Below, piece after piece: positions 42,657-51,950 of a DNA stretch of 64,000 bases. This stretch comes from Streptomyces sulphureus DSM 40104. Its GTDB lineage: Bacteria > Actinomycetota > Actinomycetes > Streptomycetales > Streptomycetaceae. The notes under the pieces are model-generated. The model did no database searches. It saw only the letters and a program-made list of their open reading frames with translations, and was not told the DNA's origin. Location: contig NZ_KB905823.1 in the NCBI RefSeq assembly GCF_000381025.1, positions 62,001 through 126,000 of the forward strand, read 5' to 3'. Both the position numbers and the translations under genes were made by a program. Within the stretch, counting starts at the first letter, position 1. The number at the start of each line of letters is the position of its first letter.

Positions 42657-43517
42657 GTGGGGGAGTGGACCGGTCAGAAGAAAGCGCGCGCCGCCTCGGC
42701 AGCGGTCGCGCTCGGCGTGCTCGCCGGGTGCGGCCCCACGGCAGCCGGCACCGGCCCCGCCCCACCGACCGACACGAAACGGTCCGCGCCGTCGGCACCG
42801 CCCGCCGGGGTCCGCTTCGACTACCAACTCGGCGGTGCCTCCCCGCTGCCCGAGGGCACGGGGCTCGTCGTCCGCGACAGCACGGCTTCCCCCGCCCCGG
42901 ACGCCTACAACGTCTGCTACGTCAACGGGTTCCAGACCCAGCCGGCCGCACGCGGCACGTGGCTGGCGCACCACCGCGACCTCGTCCTCGACGACGCCGA
43001 GGGCCGCCCCCTCGCCGACGAGGAGTGGCCGGACGAACTCCTCCTCGACACCTCGACCGCCTCCAGCCGGGCCCGCCTGGCCGAGGTGCTCGGCAAAACC
43101 GTGTCCCGCTGCGCGAAGAAGGGCTTCGAGGCGGTGGAGATCGACAACCTCGACTCCTTCACCCGCTCCCGCGGCGCGCTCACCCCCGAGGACAACTTCG
43201 CACTCGCGGCGGCGCTCGCACGCACCGCACACGCTGCCGGCCTGGCGATCGGCCAGAAGAACGCGGCCGAATACACCGCACGCGGCAAGCAGGCGGGCTT
43301 CGACTTCGCCGTCGCCGAGGAGTGCGCGCAGTACCGCGAGTGCGCCTCGTACACCCGCGTCTACGGCGCCCGCGTCCTCGACGTCGAGTACACCGACAAC
43401 CTGGACACCGACTTCTCCCGGGTGTGCCGCGCCGGGGACACGCCCCGTTCGACGATCCTCCGCGACCGCGCCCTCGTCCCGGCCGACGAACAGGAGCACG
43501 TCTACCGCCGCTGCTGA
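42657..43517 (+). CDS. lipoprotein of the endo-α-1,4-polygalactosaminidase (GH114/TM1410) family
   Basis: This 286-residue protein starts at GTG 42657, 6 nt after a TAGGAT hexamer (42645-42650), so probably leaderless. The lipobox VLAGC places the lipid anchor at Cys25, facing the outside. The TIM-barrel motifs are YNVCYVNGFQTQP, GFEAVEIDNLDSF with the catalytic Asp, GLAIGQKNAAEYT and FAVAEECAQYREC. Members cleave galactosaminogalactan or related sugars. The true substrate is unknown. Confidence 0.87.
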   Translation: MGEWTGQKKARAASAAVALGVLAGCGPTAAGTGPAPPTDTKRSAPSAPPAGVRFDYQLGGASPLPEGTGLVVRDSTASPAPDAYNVCYVNGFQTQPAARGTWLAHHRDLVLDDAEGRPLADEEWPDELLLDTSTASSRARLAEVLGKTVSRCAKKGFEAVEIDNLDSFTRSRGALTPEDNFALAAALARTAHAAGLAIGQKNAAEYTARGKQAGFDFAVAEECAQYRECASYTRVYGARVLDVEYTDNLDTDFSRVCRAGDTPRSTILRDRALVPADEQEHVYRRC

Positions 43518-43563
43518 CGGGGCCGGCCGACCGCGCCGCACGAGCAGGCCGAGACCCGGACCC

Positions 43564-43860
43564 TTACGGACGCCGCTGCCCGAGGACACATGACTCGTTG
43601 CCCTCGGGGCTCGCCGGCGGTGCCCGCGACTGCTCGCCGTATCGACGCGCCGAGCGCCACCGGACGAGCCACCTCGGCGTCCCGGTCGTCAGGGCGGAAG
43701 CCGGGGTGCAGCGGGCTCTTGGCGTTCTTGCTCTCCGAGAGCCGGACGAAGTCGAGCCCCGGCGGACGAACCGGCGCCGGACGGCTCTCGACTCGTCCGA
43801 GGAGTGGACGAGAACCCAGCCACGCGAGCGGAGGTCGGAACCGCGCCCGCAGGCGGGACC
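43564..43860 (-). pseudogene. frameshifted VOC/glyoxalase-family gene
   Basis: The minus strand from 43762 reads PGLDFVRLSESKNAKSPLH, then PGFRPDDRDAEVARPVALGAS in one frame. The adjacent frame continues RYGEQSRAPPASPEGNESC and VLGQRRP to a TAA at 43564. Actinomycete VOC proteins end PGLxFVxxxExKxxKxxLHxDLRPDDxxAEV...DPEGNEFCVL, so the two halves belong to one gene broken by a frameshift. The N-terminal half upstream of about 43860 is unrecognisable. The rest of 43518-44010 shows no gene. Confidence 0.65.
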
Positions 43861-44010
43861 CCCGCCGGGCCGATCGGTCTCCGTGCAGCCGGTCACGCGT
43901 GCATACGGTGGCGCGAGCGAGGAACCCGAGCCGCGGATGTGGAGTGCTTCCGCGGCCACGGCGCCCCGGCGCGCTCCAGTCGGAAGCCGACGAGGAAGGC
44001 GGTCCCCGGC

Positions 44011-44511
44011 ATGGTCCGTAAGAAGGTGGAAGGCGACGAGGACGAACGTCGCGCCGCAGCCCACGAGGCCGAGAAGGCGGGCGACCGGCCGAGCGCCCGG
44101 GGCGAGACCACGGGCGCCTCGAAGCAGCCTCGCCACCTCAAGGGCGGCGACGCCGCCTCCCACGAGAAGAAGGTGGGAGCCCTGCACCGCGGGAAGCAGG
44201 AGTGGAGAGCGGGCGACCTCGCTGAGGAGGACGTGTACGACAAGGCGGCGACCGAGCCGGCCCGCGACTTCCGGGACCGCGCCACCCAACCGTACGACGC
44301 GCGTCACGAGAGGGTCTTCCGCGCACTCGCCGAGAGGGAGGAGGCGACGGGCGGCGAGGCGGTCCCCCTCCACGACGTGGCCCGGGAAGCCGGACTGCCC
44401 GTCGAGGAGACCCGCCTGGTCCTGCACGACCTGGTGTCCGTCCACCGCCTCGCCAACGAACTGCAGGAGAGCGAGGCGGGCGCCCTGTACCAGGTCGCCT
44501 CCCGCGCCTGA
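44011..44511 (+). CDS. hydrophilic protein of unknown function with winged-helix-like C-terminus
   Basis: This 166-residue protein starts at ATG 44011 (GAGGAAGG about 12 nt upstream). The N-terminal 90 residues are highly charged and probably disordered (VRKKVEGDEDERRAAAHEA, SHEKKVGALHRGKQEW). The C-terminal part (RVFRALAEREEATGGEAV, PLHDVAREAGLPVEETRLV, LHDLVSVHRLANELQ) looks like a winged-helix fold without clear DNA-binding specificity. I do not recognise it. It lies upstream of the formate dehydrogenase genes but is separated by 635 bp. Confidence 0.65.
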   Translation: MVRKKVEGDEDERRAAAHEAEKAGDRPSARGETTGASKQPRHLKGGDAASHEKKVGALHRGKQEWRAGDLAEEDVYDKAATEPARDFRDRATQPYDARHERVFRALAEREEATGGEAVPLHDVAREAGLPVEETRLVLHDLVSVHRLANELQESEAGALYQVASRA

Positions 44512-45146
44512 CCCCGGCCCGCCCGGCAAGCGGGGCGGCTGCCCGCCGTCCCCCGAGACCGTACGAAGCAGCCGGAGAGCCGACACGCATCCCGTTGCGC
44601 AGAGCGACATTGCGAGCCCCTCACGCCGGCGCCGACCCGGAGTCGGCCGTGAGTACGGTGTGCTCGGAAACCCGGGCGGAGAGCTCGGCCGCAGCGAGCC
44701 GACGCAGCAGCTCACAGCGCCGGTGAGCTCGCCCCGCACGAAGCCACGGCCGCGTCCGCCGCGTCGACCAGCCGGAACGGCGCGGGGCCGCCTTCGGGAG
44801 CGGGGGCGGCGAACGACTCCGGGTCGGCGGCCGTCGGTGCCTGCTCCACGGAGACCCGACGGGTGAGGCCCGCCTCCGCAGGCGGACACCAGAAGGCCCA
44901 CGCCTTCCTCACGGCGGTGGAGGAGGACGTCCCGAGGTACCGCTGAACGACACGTTGAGCAACCGATACTTCCGCGACCGCGTCGAACTGTCCGCTGACG
45001 AGCCGCAGCGCCGACACGCCCAAGCCGCCTGACCCCGCCCCAACAGGCCGCCGACGGCGAAAGAACCGAGACTGGACGCACCGCGCACCGCCCGGGCAAG
45101 CCGGGCCGCTCCGCAGCACCCCCTCCGCCGAAGGAAGATGGCGCTC
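44512..45146. other. gap before the formate dehydrogenase operon, possibly with a decayed gene
   Basis: About 635 bp. A minus-strand frame ending at 44712 reads RYLGTSSSTAVRKAWAFWC and FRLVDAADAAVASCG and has fairly GC-rich third codon positions. It has no clear start and I do not recognise it. It could be the remains of a gene. I could not pick a promoter for the operon. Confidence 0.35.
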
Positions 45147-46121
45147 ATGACCGAACAGGGACCGCCGCAGCCCGGCGCCGACCACCCGCCGCGCATGGGC
45201 TTCTTCACCGACACCTCGGTGTGCATCGGCTGCAAGGCCTGCGAAGTGGCGTGCAAGGAGTGGAACGCCGTCCCCGCGGACGGCCTCGAGCTGACGGGCA
45301 TGTCCTACGACAACAGCCGCCGACTCAGCTCCGATACGTGGCGGCACGTCGCCTTCATCGAGCAGCGCAAGCCGCTCGGCGGCCAGGAACCCGGCGTCAG
45401 CCACGACAACGTCGACATCTTCCGGGCCGCAGCCGGCCTCGGCGTCACCATCGCCTCCCCGGGGCCCGGCGCCACCGCACCCGCCCCCGCGGACGCACTC
45501 CCCGGAGCCCCCGCAGGCGAGACCTCGCCCCTCGCACCCGACGGCCGCACCGAACTGCGCTGGCTGATGTCCTCGGACGTCTGCAAACACTGCACCCATG
45601 CCGCCTGCCTCGACGTCTGCCCGACCGGATCGCTCTTCCGCACCGAGTTCGGAACCGTCGTCGTCCAGGAGGACATCTGCAACGGCTGCGGCTACTGCAT
45701 CCCCGCCTGCCCCTACGGCGTCATCGACCAGCGGCCCGACGACGGACGGGCCTGGAAATGCACCCTCTGCTACGACCGGCTCGGCGTCGGCGCGGAGCCG
45801 GCATGCGCCAAGGCGTGCCCGACCGACTCGATCCAGTTCGGCCCCCTCGAACAGCTCCGGGAGCGAGCGGCCTCCCGAGTCGCGCAACTCCACAGCGCGG
45901 GCGTCCTCGACGCCCGGCTCTACGGGGAGGACCCCCAGGACGGTGTCGGCGGCGACGGCGCCTTCTTCCTCCTCCTCGACGAGCCGGAGGTGTACGGGCT
46001 CCCGCCCGACCCCGTCGTCACGACCAGGGACCTGCCGTCGATGTGGCGGTACGCGGCCGCTGCCGCCGTGACCCTCACCGCCGGGGTCGCCGTCAGCTTC
46101 CTCGGAAGGAGCCACCGTTGA
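45147..46121 (+). CDS. formate dehydrogenase iron-sulfur (β) subunit, membrane-anchored
   Basis: This 324-residue electron-transfer subunit takes electrons from the catalytic subunit to the membrane subunit. It holds four [4Fe-4S] motifs: CIGCKACEVACKEWN, CKHCTHAACLDVCP, CNGCGYCIPACPYG and CTLCYDRLG...CAKACP. A C-terminal helix (YAAAAAVTLTAGVAVSFLG) anchors it as in FdnH-type subunits. ATG 45147 was chosen because AAGGAAG lies 9 nt before it; ATG 45138 is too close to that site. A Pro/Ala-rich insertion (ATAPAPADALPGAPAGE) lies between the first two clusters. Its stop overlaps the next start. Confidence 0.93.
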   Translation: MTEQGPPQPGADHPPRMGFFTDTSVCIGCKACEVACKEWNAVPADGLELTGMSYDNSRRLSSDTWRHVAFIEQRKPLGGQEPGVSHDNVDIFRAAAGLGVTIASPGPGATAPAPADALPGAPAGETSPLAPDGRTELRWLMSSDVCKHCTHAACLDVCPTGSLFRTEFGTVVVQEDICNGCGYCIPACPYGVIDQRPDDGRAWKCTLCYDRLGVGAEPACAKACPTDSIQFGPLEQLRERAASRVAQLHSAGVLDARLYGEDPQDGVGGDGAFFLLLDEPEVYGLPPDPVVTTRDLPSMWRYAAAAAVTLTAGVAVSFLGRSHR

Positions 46122-47152
46122 GCGAGTCCGACGTCACCCCCGAGGGCGTCCGCGGTGCACGCCCGGGCAGGGAAGCGGTCACCGGCCGCGCCGCCGGCCG
46201 CCGCCGGCGCGGCGGGCGGGGAGAGCGGCCCGTGGTCCCCGAGGCGGAGTTCTCCACGTACTACGGCATGCCGGTCCTCAACCCACCGAGGTGGGAGGCG
46301 CTCGACATCGCCGGCTACCTCTACCTCGGCGGCCTCGCCGGCGCCTCCTCCCTCCTCGCGGCCGGCGCCCACCTGACCGCACGGCGCCGGCTGGCCCTGG
46401 TCGCCAAGTCCTCGGCCACCGGGGCCGTTTCCCTCTCCCTCGTCGCACTCATCCACGACCTCGGCAGGCCGGAGCGGTTCCTGAACATGCTGCGCGTCTT
46501 CAAACCCACCTCACCCATGAACGTGGGCTCCTGGCTGCTCGCCGGATACGCGCCGCTGACGATGGCCGCCCTGCTGAGCGACGTCTCCGGGAGGTACCGC
46601 CCGGCCGGCGCGGCGGCGACCGCGGGCGCCGCGGTGCTCGGTCCCCTCGTCACCACCTACACGGCCGTGCTCCTCGCCGACACCGCCGTCCCGTCGTGGC
46701 ACGACGGGTACCGTCAACTCCCGTTCGCCTTCGCCGGATCGGGCGCCGCCGCAGCAGCCGGAGTGGGCCTCCTCGCCGCCCCCGTGGCGGAGACGGCCCC
46801 GGCGTGCAAGCTCGCTTCGCTGGGAGCCGGGCTCGAACTCGGCAGCACGCAGGTAATGAAGCGGCGCATCGTCCTGACCTCTGAACCGTTCGAGCAGGGC
46901 CACGCAGGCACCCTCATGCGGGCGTCGAAGGCGCTGACCGTCGGCGGTACGCTCCTCGCCGTCTGCGCCGGACGGCGCAGCCGCGTGGCGGCGTCGGTCG
47001 CCGGAGCTGCCCTGCTCGCGGGGTCGGCGATGCTGCGCTTCGGCGTCTTCCGGGCGGGCGTCGCCTCGGCGGAGGACCCGAAGTACACGGTCGTACCGCA
47101 GCGCGCCAGGCTCAAGAAACAGCGCAACAAGCCGAGCGCCGCGACGAGTTGA
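46118..47152 (+). CDS. NrfD/PsrC-type membrane quinone-reducing subunit
   Basis: This 344-residue membrane subunit starts at TTG 46118, overlapping the upstream stop (TTGA), with GGAG seven nt before. About eight to nine helices follow a soluble N-terminal segment ending FSTYYGMPVLNPPRWEALD. Family signs are YLYLGGLAGASSLLAAGA, LIHDLGRPERFLNMLRVFKP and SPMNVGSWLLAGYAPL. NrfD-type subunits pass electrons to or from menaquinone and replace the cytochrome b subunit found in E. coli FdnI. The order β, NrfD, α is unusual. Confidence 0.92.
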   Translation: MSESDVTPEGVRGARPGREAVTGRAAGRRRRGGRGERPVVPEAEFSTYYGMPVLNPPRWEALDIAGYLYLGGLAGASSLLAAGAHLTARRRLALVAKSSATGAVSLSLVALIHDLGRPERFLNMLRVFKPTSPMNVGSWLLAGYAPLTMAALLSDVSGRYRPAGAAATAGAAVLGPLVTTYTAVLLADTAVPSWHDGYRQLPFAFAGSGAAAAAGVGLLAAPVAETAPACKLASLGAGLELGSTQVMKRRIVLTSEPFEQGHAGTLMRASKALTVGGTLLAVCAGRRSRVAASVAGAALLAGSAMLRFGVFRAGVASAEDPKYTVVPQRARLKKQRNKPSAATS

Positions 47153-47437
47153 CGCCGCGCCGGCGGTACGGCGCCACCCACGGACAGCATGCTGACGACC
47201 CATGACGAACCTGAGGCCACGATCGGGCACTACGGACCGTGTCCACACGGCGGCGCGGCGGACACACCGCCGTCCCCTGCACCGTCCGACGCAACGAACA
47301 GCCGCCGCCCCCGCTGGACACGGCACCGCGTCCGCCGCGCCGCCGCACTGTTCACGTGAGAGCATCGGCGAGCGAGCCCGGAACGGAGCCCGGCGACACA
47401 CGGGCGACCGGACGGAAGCGAGGAAAAAGGACGGCCC

Positions 47438-50400
47438 ATGGGCGTGCGGACCTGGATCGAATCGTGGCCGGTCTACCGGCAGTTGACGGGCAGCGACCCG
47501 CTCGGCCGGGGCGCCGCAGCCAAGAGCGCCGTGAGCGAGCACCTCGCCCCCCGCCTCGGCACCGCCGACAGGATCGTCAAGTCGATCTGCCCGTACTGCG
47601 CCGTCGGCTGCGGCCAGAACATCTACGTCCAGGACGAGCGGATCACCCAGATCGAGGGCGACCCCGACTCCCCGGTCTCACGCGGCCGGCTCTGCCCCAA
47701 GGGCGCCGCCAGCCTCCAACTCACGACGGGATCGGCGCGCGAGCACCGTGTCCTGTACCGGCGGCCCCACAGCACCCGCTGGGAGCGGCTCGACCTCGCC
47801 ACGGCGATGGACATGATCGCGGACCGCGTGATCAAGTCCCGCCGGGAGGGCTGGCAGTGGGAGGCCGAGGGCTCCCGCACCCGCCGCACGCTCGGCATCG
47901 CGAGCCTGGGCGGCGCCACCCTGGACAACGAGGAGAACTACCTCATCAAGAAGCTGTTCACGGCTCTCGGAGCGGTACAGGTGGAGAACCAGGCCCGTAT
48001 TTGACACTCCTCCACCGTTCCCGGTCTGGGAACCTCGTTCGGCCGCGGCGGCGCGACCACCTTCCAGCAGGACCTCCAGCACTCCGACTGCATCGTCATC
48101 CAGGGCTCCAACATGGCCGAGTGCCACCCCGTCGGGTTCCAATGGGTGATGGAGGCGAAGGCCCGCGGAGCCAAGCTGATCCACGTCGACCCGCGCTTCA
48201 CCAGGACCAGCGCCCTCGCCGACGTACACGTCCCGCTGCGGGCCGGAACCGACATCGCCTTCCTCGGCGGCGTCATCAACTACGTCCTCGAGCACGAGAA
48301 GTACTTCCGCGACTACGTGCTCGCCTACACCAACGCCGCCGCCGTCCTCACCGACGAGTACCGCGACACCGAGGACCTGGACGGCGTCTTCTCCGGCCTC
48401 GACCCGGAGAGCCGCACGTACGACAACAGCACCTGGCAGTACGAGGGCCTGGTGGTGGAGGCCGCTTCGGGCCACCGCGACCAGGAGCCGAGAACCAACG
48501 GCTCGTTCACCGGCGCTGCGCGTGGGGAGTCGCACGGTTCGGGCGGCGCGACCGTCGGTGAGGGACAACCCAGGCGGGACGACACCCTCACCCACCCGCG
48601 GTGCGTCTTCCAGGTGCTGCGGCGGCACTACGCCCGGTACACACCAGAGTTGGTCGAGGAGGTGTGCGGAGTACCGCAGCAACAGTTCCTCGAGGTGTGC
48701 CGCCTGCTCACCGACAACTCCGGACGCGACCGCACCACCGCGTTCGCCTACGCCGTCGGCTGGACCCAGCACACGGTCGGCGTGCAGTACATCCGCGCAG
48801 CCTCCATCCTCCAGACCCTGCTCGGCAACATCGGCCGCCCCGGCGGTGGCATCCTCGCACTGCGCGGACACGCCTCCATCCAGGGTTCGACCGACATCCC
48901 CACCCTCTTCAACCTGCTGCCCGGCTACATCCCGATGCCCTACGCGCACAAGGCGGAGGACCTCGAGAAGTTCGTCGACGCACTCGCACCCCGCAAGGGC
49001 TACTGGGGCGACATGCGCGCCTACCTCGTCAGCCTCCTCAAGGCCTACTGGGGCGACGCCGCGACCGAGGACAACCAGTTCTGCTTCGACTACCTGCCCC
49101 GCCTCACCGGCTCGCACAGCACCTACGACACCATCACCGCCCAGCTCGACGGTGTCTGCAAGGGCTACTTCCTGATGGGCGAGAACCCGGCCGTCGGCTC
49201 GTCCAACGCCAAACGGCAGCGCCTCGGCATGGCCGCGCTCGACTGGCTCGTCGTACGCGACTTCTCCCTCGTGGAGTCCGCCACCTGGTGGCAGGACGGC
49301 CCCGAGATCGAGACCGGCGAACTGCGCACCGAGGACATCGGCACCGAGGTGTTCTTCCTCCCGGCCGCCGCCCACACCGAGAAGGACGGCAGCTTCACCA
49401 ACACCCAGCGCATGCTCCAGTGGCACCACCAGGCAGTCGAGCCGCCCGGGGACGCCCGAAGCGACCTGTGGTTCATGTACCACCTCGGCCGCATCATCAG
49501 AAACAAGCTCGCGACCTCCGACGACGAGGCCGACCGCCCCCTGCTCGACCTGAACTGGCAGTACCCGACAAAGGGCCCCCTCGACGAACCGGACGCGGAG
49601 GCTGTGCTCGCCGAGATCAACGGCCACGACGCCGAGGGCCGCCCCCTCGCCTCCTACGAACAGCTCCGGACGGACGGCTCCACCGCCTGCGGCTGCTGGA
49701 TCTACTGCGGTGTCCGCGCCGACGGCGTCAACCAGTCAGCACGCCGCAAGCCCGGCACGGAACAGAACTGGGTGGCCAACGAATGGGGTTGGGCCTGGCC
49801 CGCCAACCGCCGCATCCTCTACAACCGGGCGTCCGCCGACCCCGACGGCGCACCGTGGAGCGAGCGCAAAGCCCTGGTGTGGTGGGACGCGGAGCAGCGC
49901 CAGTGGACCGGCCACGACATCCCCGACTTCGCCAAGAACAAGCCGCCGGACTACCAACCGCCCGAGCGCTCCACCGGAGCCGAAGCCCTCGCCGGCACGG
50001 ACGCGTTCGTCATGCAGGCCGACGGCAAGGCATGGCTCTACGTACCGGCCGGACTCGCCGACGGCCCCCTGCCGACCCACTACGAGGCTCAGGAATCCCC
50101 GTTCGACAACCGGCTCTACACCCAGCAGCGCAACCCCGTACGCGACATCGTGCCGACCCGCCCCGAGAACTATTACCAACCCAGCGGTTCCGCACCCGGC
50201 GCCGGCGTCTTCCCCTACATCGCGACCACCTACCGCCTCACCGAACACCACACCGCAGGCGGCATGTCCCGCTGGCAGCCCTACCTCGCAGAGCTGCAAC
50301 CCGAGTTCTTCTGCGAGGTCTCGCCGGAGCTCGCGACGGAACGCCGTCTCACCCACACCGGGTGGGCCACGCTCGTCACCGCACGCGGCGTCATCGAAGC

Positions 50401-50686
50401 GCGCGTACTCGTCACCGACCGGATGGCGCCCCTCACCGTCCAAGGACGCACCGTCCACCAGATCGGCCTGCCCTACCACTGGGGGCCCAACGGCTACTCC
50501 ACGGGCGACGCCGCCAACGAACTCACCCACATGTCGCTCGACCCCAACACCCACATCCAGGAGTCCAAGGCACTCACCTGCGACATCCGCCCCGGCAGGC
50601 GCCCACGCGGCCCCGCAGCCGTCCAACTCGTCCGGGACTACCGCCGGTTGGCCGGAATCGACGCACACACCGGCACCCAGCGATGA
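47438..50686 (+). CDS. fdhA: formate dehydrogenase catalytic subunit, selenocysteine-containing (UGA readthrough at codon 189)
   Basis: The frame runs from ATG 47438 to a TAA... stop at 50684-50686, 1082 residues, if the in-frame TGA at 48002-48004 is read as selenocysteine. N-terminal [4Fe-4S] Cys are 51, 54, 58 and 86 (CPYCAVGC, LCPKG). The segment before the TGA is VENQARI and after it HSSTVPGLGTSFGRGG, matching FdnG ARVUHGPTVASL. The Mo-bisPGD domains follow (IVIQGSNMAECHP, GWTQHTVGVQ, LLGNIGRPGGG), ending with a molydopterin-dinucleotide-binding domain. No Tat signal is present, so the active site may face the cytoplasm. A Gly/Arg-rich insert (about 48500-48590) is unusual. Oxidises formate to CO2. 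Confidence 0.93.
48002..48033 (+). promoter_or_regulatory. in-frame UGA (Sec) codon with SECIS-like hairpin
   Basis: TGA (48002-48004) is followed after 12 nt by a perfect stem GTTCCC (48017-48022)/GGGAAC (48028-48033) with loop GGTCT. The E. coli fdhF SECIS also has an apical GGUC with its stem about 11 nt after the UGA, recognised by SelB. Position and loop therefore fit a working SECIS. The bulged U of E. coli is not evident. Confidence 0.85.
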
Positions 50687-50693
50687 CGGCCGC

Positions 50694-51743
50694 TCAACGC
50701 ACCACCACACTCCGCTCCCCGCGCGGCACCAACTCTCCCACGACGGGAGCCCCCGGCACCTCGCCCGCCACCAGCAGCCCGCCCGAGGTCTGCGCGTCGG
50801 CCAGCAGCAGCCGCGTCTCCTCGTCCACCGCGCCGAAGTCGGTGAAGGGGGCCACCCACTCCAGGTTTCGCCGCGTGCCACCGCTGACGTATCCGTCCCG
50901 CACCGCCTCCCGCGCTCCGTCGAGGTACGGCACGGCCCCCGCGTCGACGAGCGCGCTCACCTTGGACGCCCGAGCCAGCTTGTGCAGATGCCCCAGAAGC
51001 CCGAACCCCGTCACGTCCGTCGCACACCGCGCCCCGGCGGCCAACGCCCCCTCCGCCGCACCGCGGTTGAGCGTCACCATCGTCTCGACCGCCTGAGCGA
51101 ACCACTCCCCGGTCGTCTTGTGACGGTTGTTCAGCACACCGAGCCCCAGCGGTTTCGTCAGCGACAACGGCAGCCCGGCAACCCCCGTGTCGTTCCGCAG
51201 CAGCCGCGCCGGATCGGCGACCCCGGTCACGGCCATCCCGTACTTCGGCTCCGGATCGTCGACGCTGTGCCCACCGCCCACGTGGCAACCCGCCTCGGCG
51301 GCGACGTCCAGACCGCCGCGCAACACCTCCCTCGCCAGATCCAACGGCAGCAACTCACGCGGCCAGGCGAGCAGATTGACGGCCATCACCGGGCGCCCGC
51401 CCATCGCGTACACGTCAGACAGCGCGTTCGCCGCCGCGATCCGCCCCCAGTCGTACGCCCCGTCCACCACCGGCGTGAAGAAGTCCGCCGTCGAGATCAC
51501 CGCGGTACCGCCCTCCCGAGGCCCCGGCAACCGCACCACCGCCGCGTCGTCCCCGGTCTCCACCCCGACAAGCAGCTCGCCCGACCCGGCCTGCGGCACC
51601 CGCAGACCGGCAACCATCTCCTCCAACTCGCCGGGCGGAATCTTGCAGGCGCAACCGCCACCGTGCGCGAACTGCGTCAGCCGCACCCGCCCGCCGGCGC
51701 TCTCCTCGCCTCCTGCCACGGCTTCTTCCTCGATCGACGTCAT
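50694..51743 (-). CDS. selD: selenide, water dikinase (selenophosphate synthetase)
   Basis: This 349-residue enzyme makes selenophosphate from selenide and ATP, the selenium donor for SelA. It starts at ATG 51743 (GGAGGAGAAGAAGG upstream). The catalytic motif GGGCACKIPP holds Cys31, Cys33 and Lys34, corresponding to Cys17, Cys19 and Lys20 of E. coli SelD, so this copy uses Cys and not Sec. Other motifs: GDDAAVVRLPG, DWGRIAAANALSDVYAMGG, GGHSVDDPEPKYGMAVTG and TDVTGFGLLGHLHKL. The stop is 7 bp from the convergent fdhA stop. Confidence 0.97.
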   Translation of the reverse strand: MTSIEEEAVAGGEESAGGRVRLTQFAHGGGCACKIPPGELEEMVAGLRVPQAGSGELLVGVETGDDAAVVRLPGPREGGTAVISTADFFTPVVDGAYDWGRIAAANALSDVYAMGGRPVMAVNLLAWPRELLPLDLAREVLRGGLDVAAEAGCHVGGGHSVDDPEPKYGMAVTGVADPARLLRNDTGVAGLPLSLTKPLGLGVLNNRHKTTGEWFAQAVETMVTLNRGAAEGALAAGARCATDVTGFGLLGHLHKLARASKVSALVDAGAVPYLDGAREAVRDGYVSGGTRRNLEWVAPFTDFGAVDEETRLLLADAQTSGGLLVAGEVPGAPVVGELVPRGERSVVVR

Positions 51744-51829
51744 CCTTCTTCTCCTCCCTGCGCGTACTCCGCCACACCCGGCCGGACTACCGATAGTTTG
51801 TCCCCGTTCGCCCGGCACGTACCGGACGA

Positions 51830-51922
51830 GGAGGCGTGTGGGTGCCTGGTGGCCCTCCCGGTCTTCAAAACCGAGGTGCCCGAGGATCTCGGGCAGGCGG
51901 GTTCGATTCCCGTCCGCCTCCG
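51830..51922 (+). tRNA. selC: tRNA-Sec (anticodon TCA)
   Basis: Acceptor GGAGGCG (51830-51836) pairs with CGCCTCC (51915-51921), discriminator G51922. The anticodon TCA is at 51865-51867 in loop CTTCAAA. The long variable arm is a perfect 8-bp stem TGCCCGAG (51877-51884)/CTCGGGCA (51888-51895) with 3-nt loop. The T-stem (51896-51901 with 51909-51914) can form six pairs, giving the 13-pair acceptor-T stack typical of bacterial tRNA-Sec. CCA is not encoded directly after the discriminator (the sequence is CTCCA), so it must be added. It lies between selD and selB on the opposite strand. Confidence 0.96.
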
Positions 51923-51950
51923 CTCCAACTGCCGTGCAAGGCACGCCGGT

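Noticed and set aside
44712..45020. Minus-strand coding frame upstream of the formate dehydrogenase genes
   Set aside because: Third-position GC is only moderately raised, there is no start with a ribosome site and no recognisable family. Noted under the gap entry only.
48113..50686. Separate molybdopterin oxidoreductase gene starting at the ATG after the UGA
   Set aside because: It would lack the iron-sulfur domain, and the frame is continuous with the upstream part through a UGA placed at the Sec site and followed by a SECIS-like hairpin, with all Sec genes nearby.
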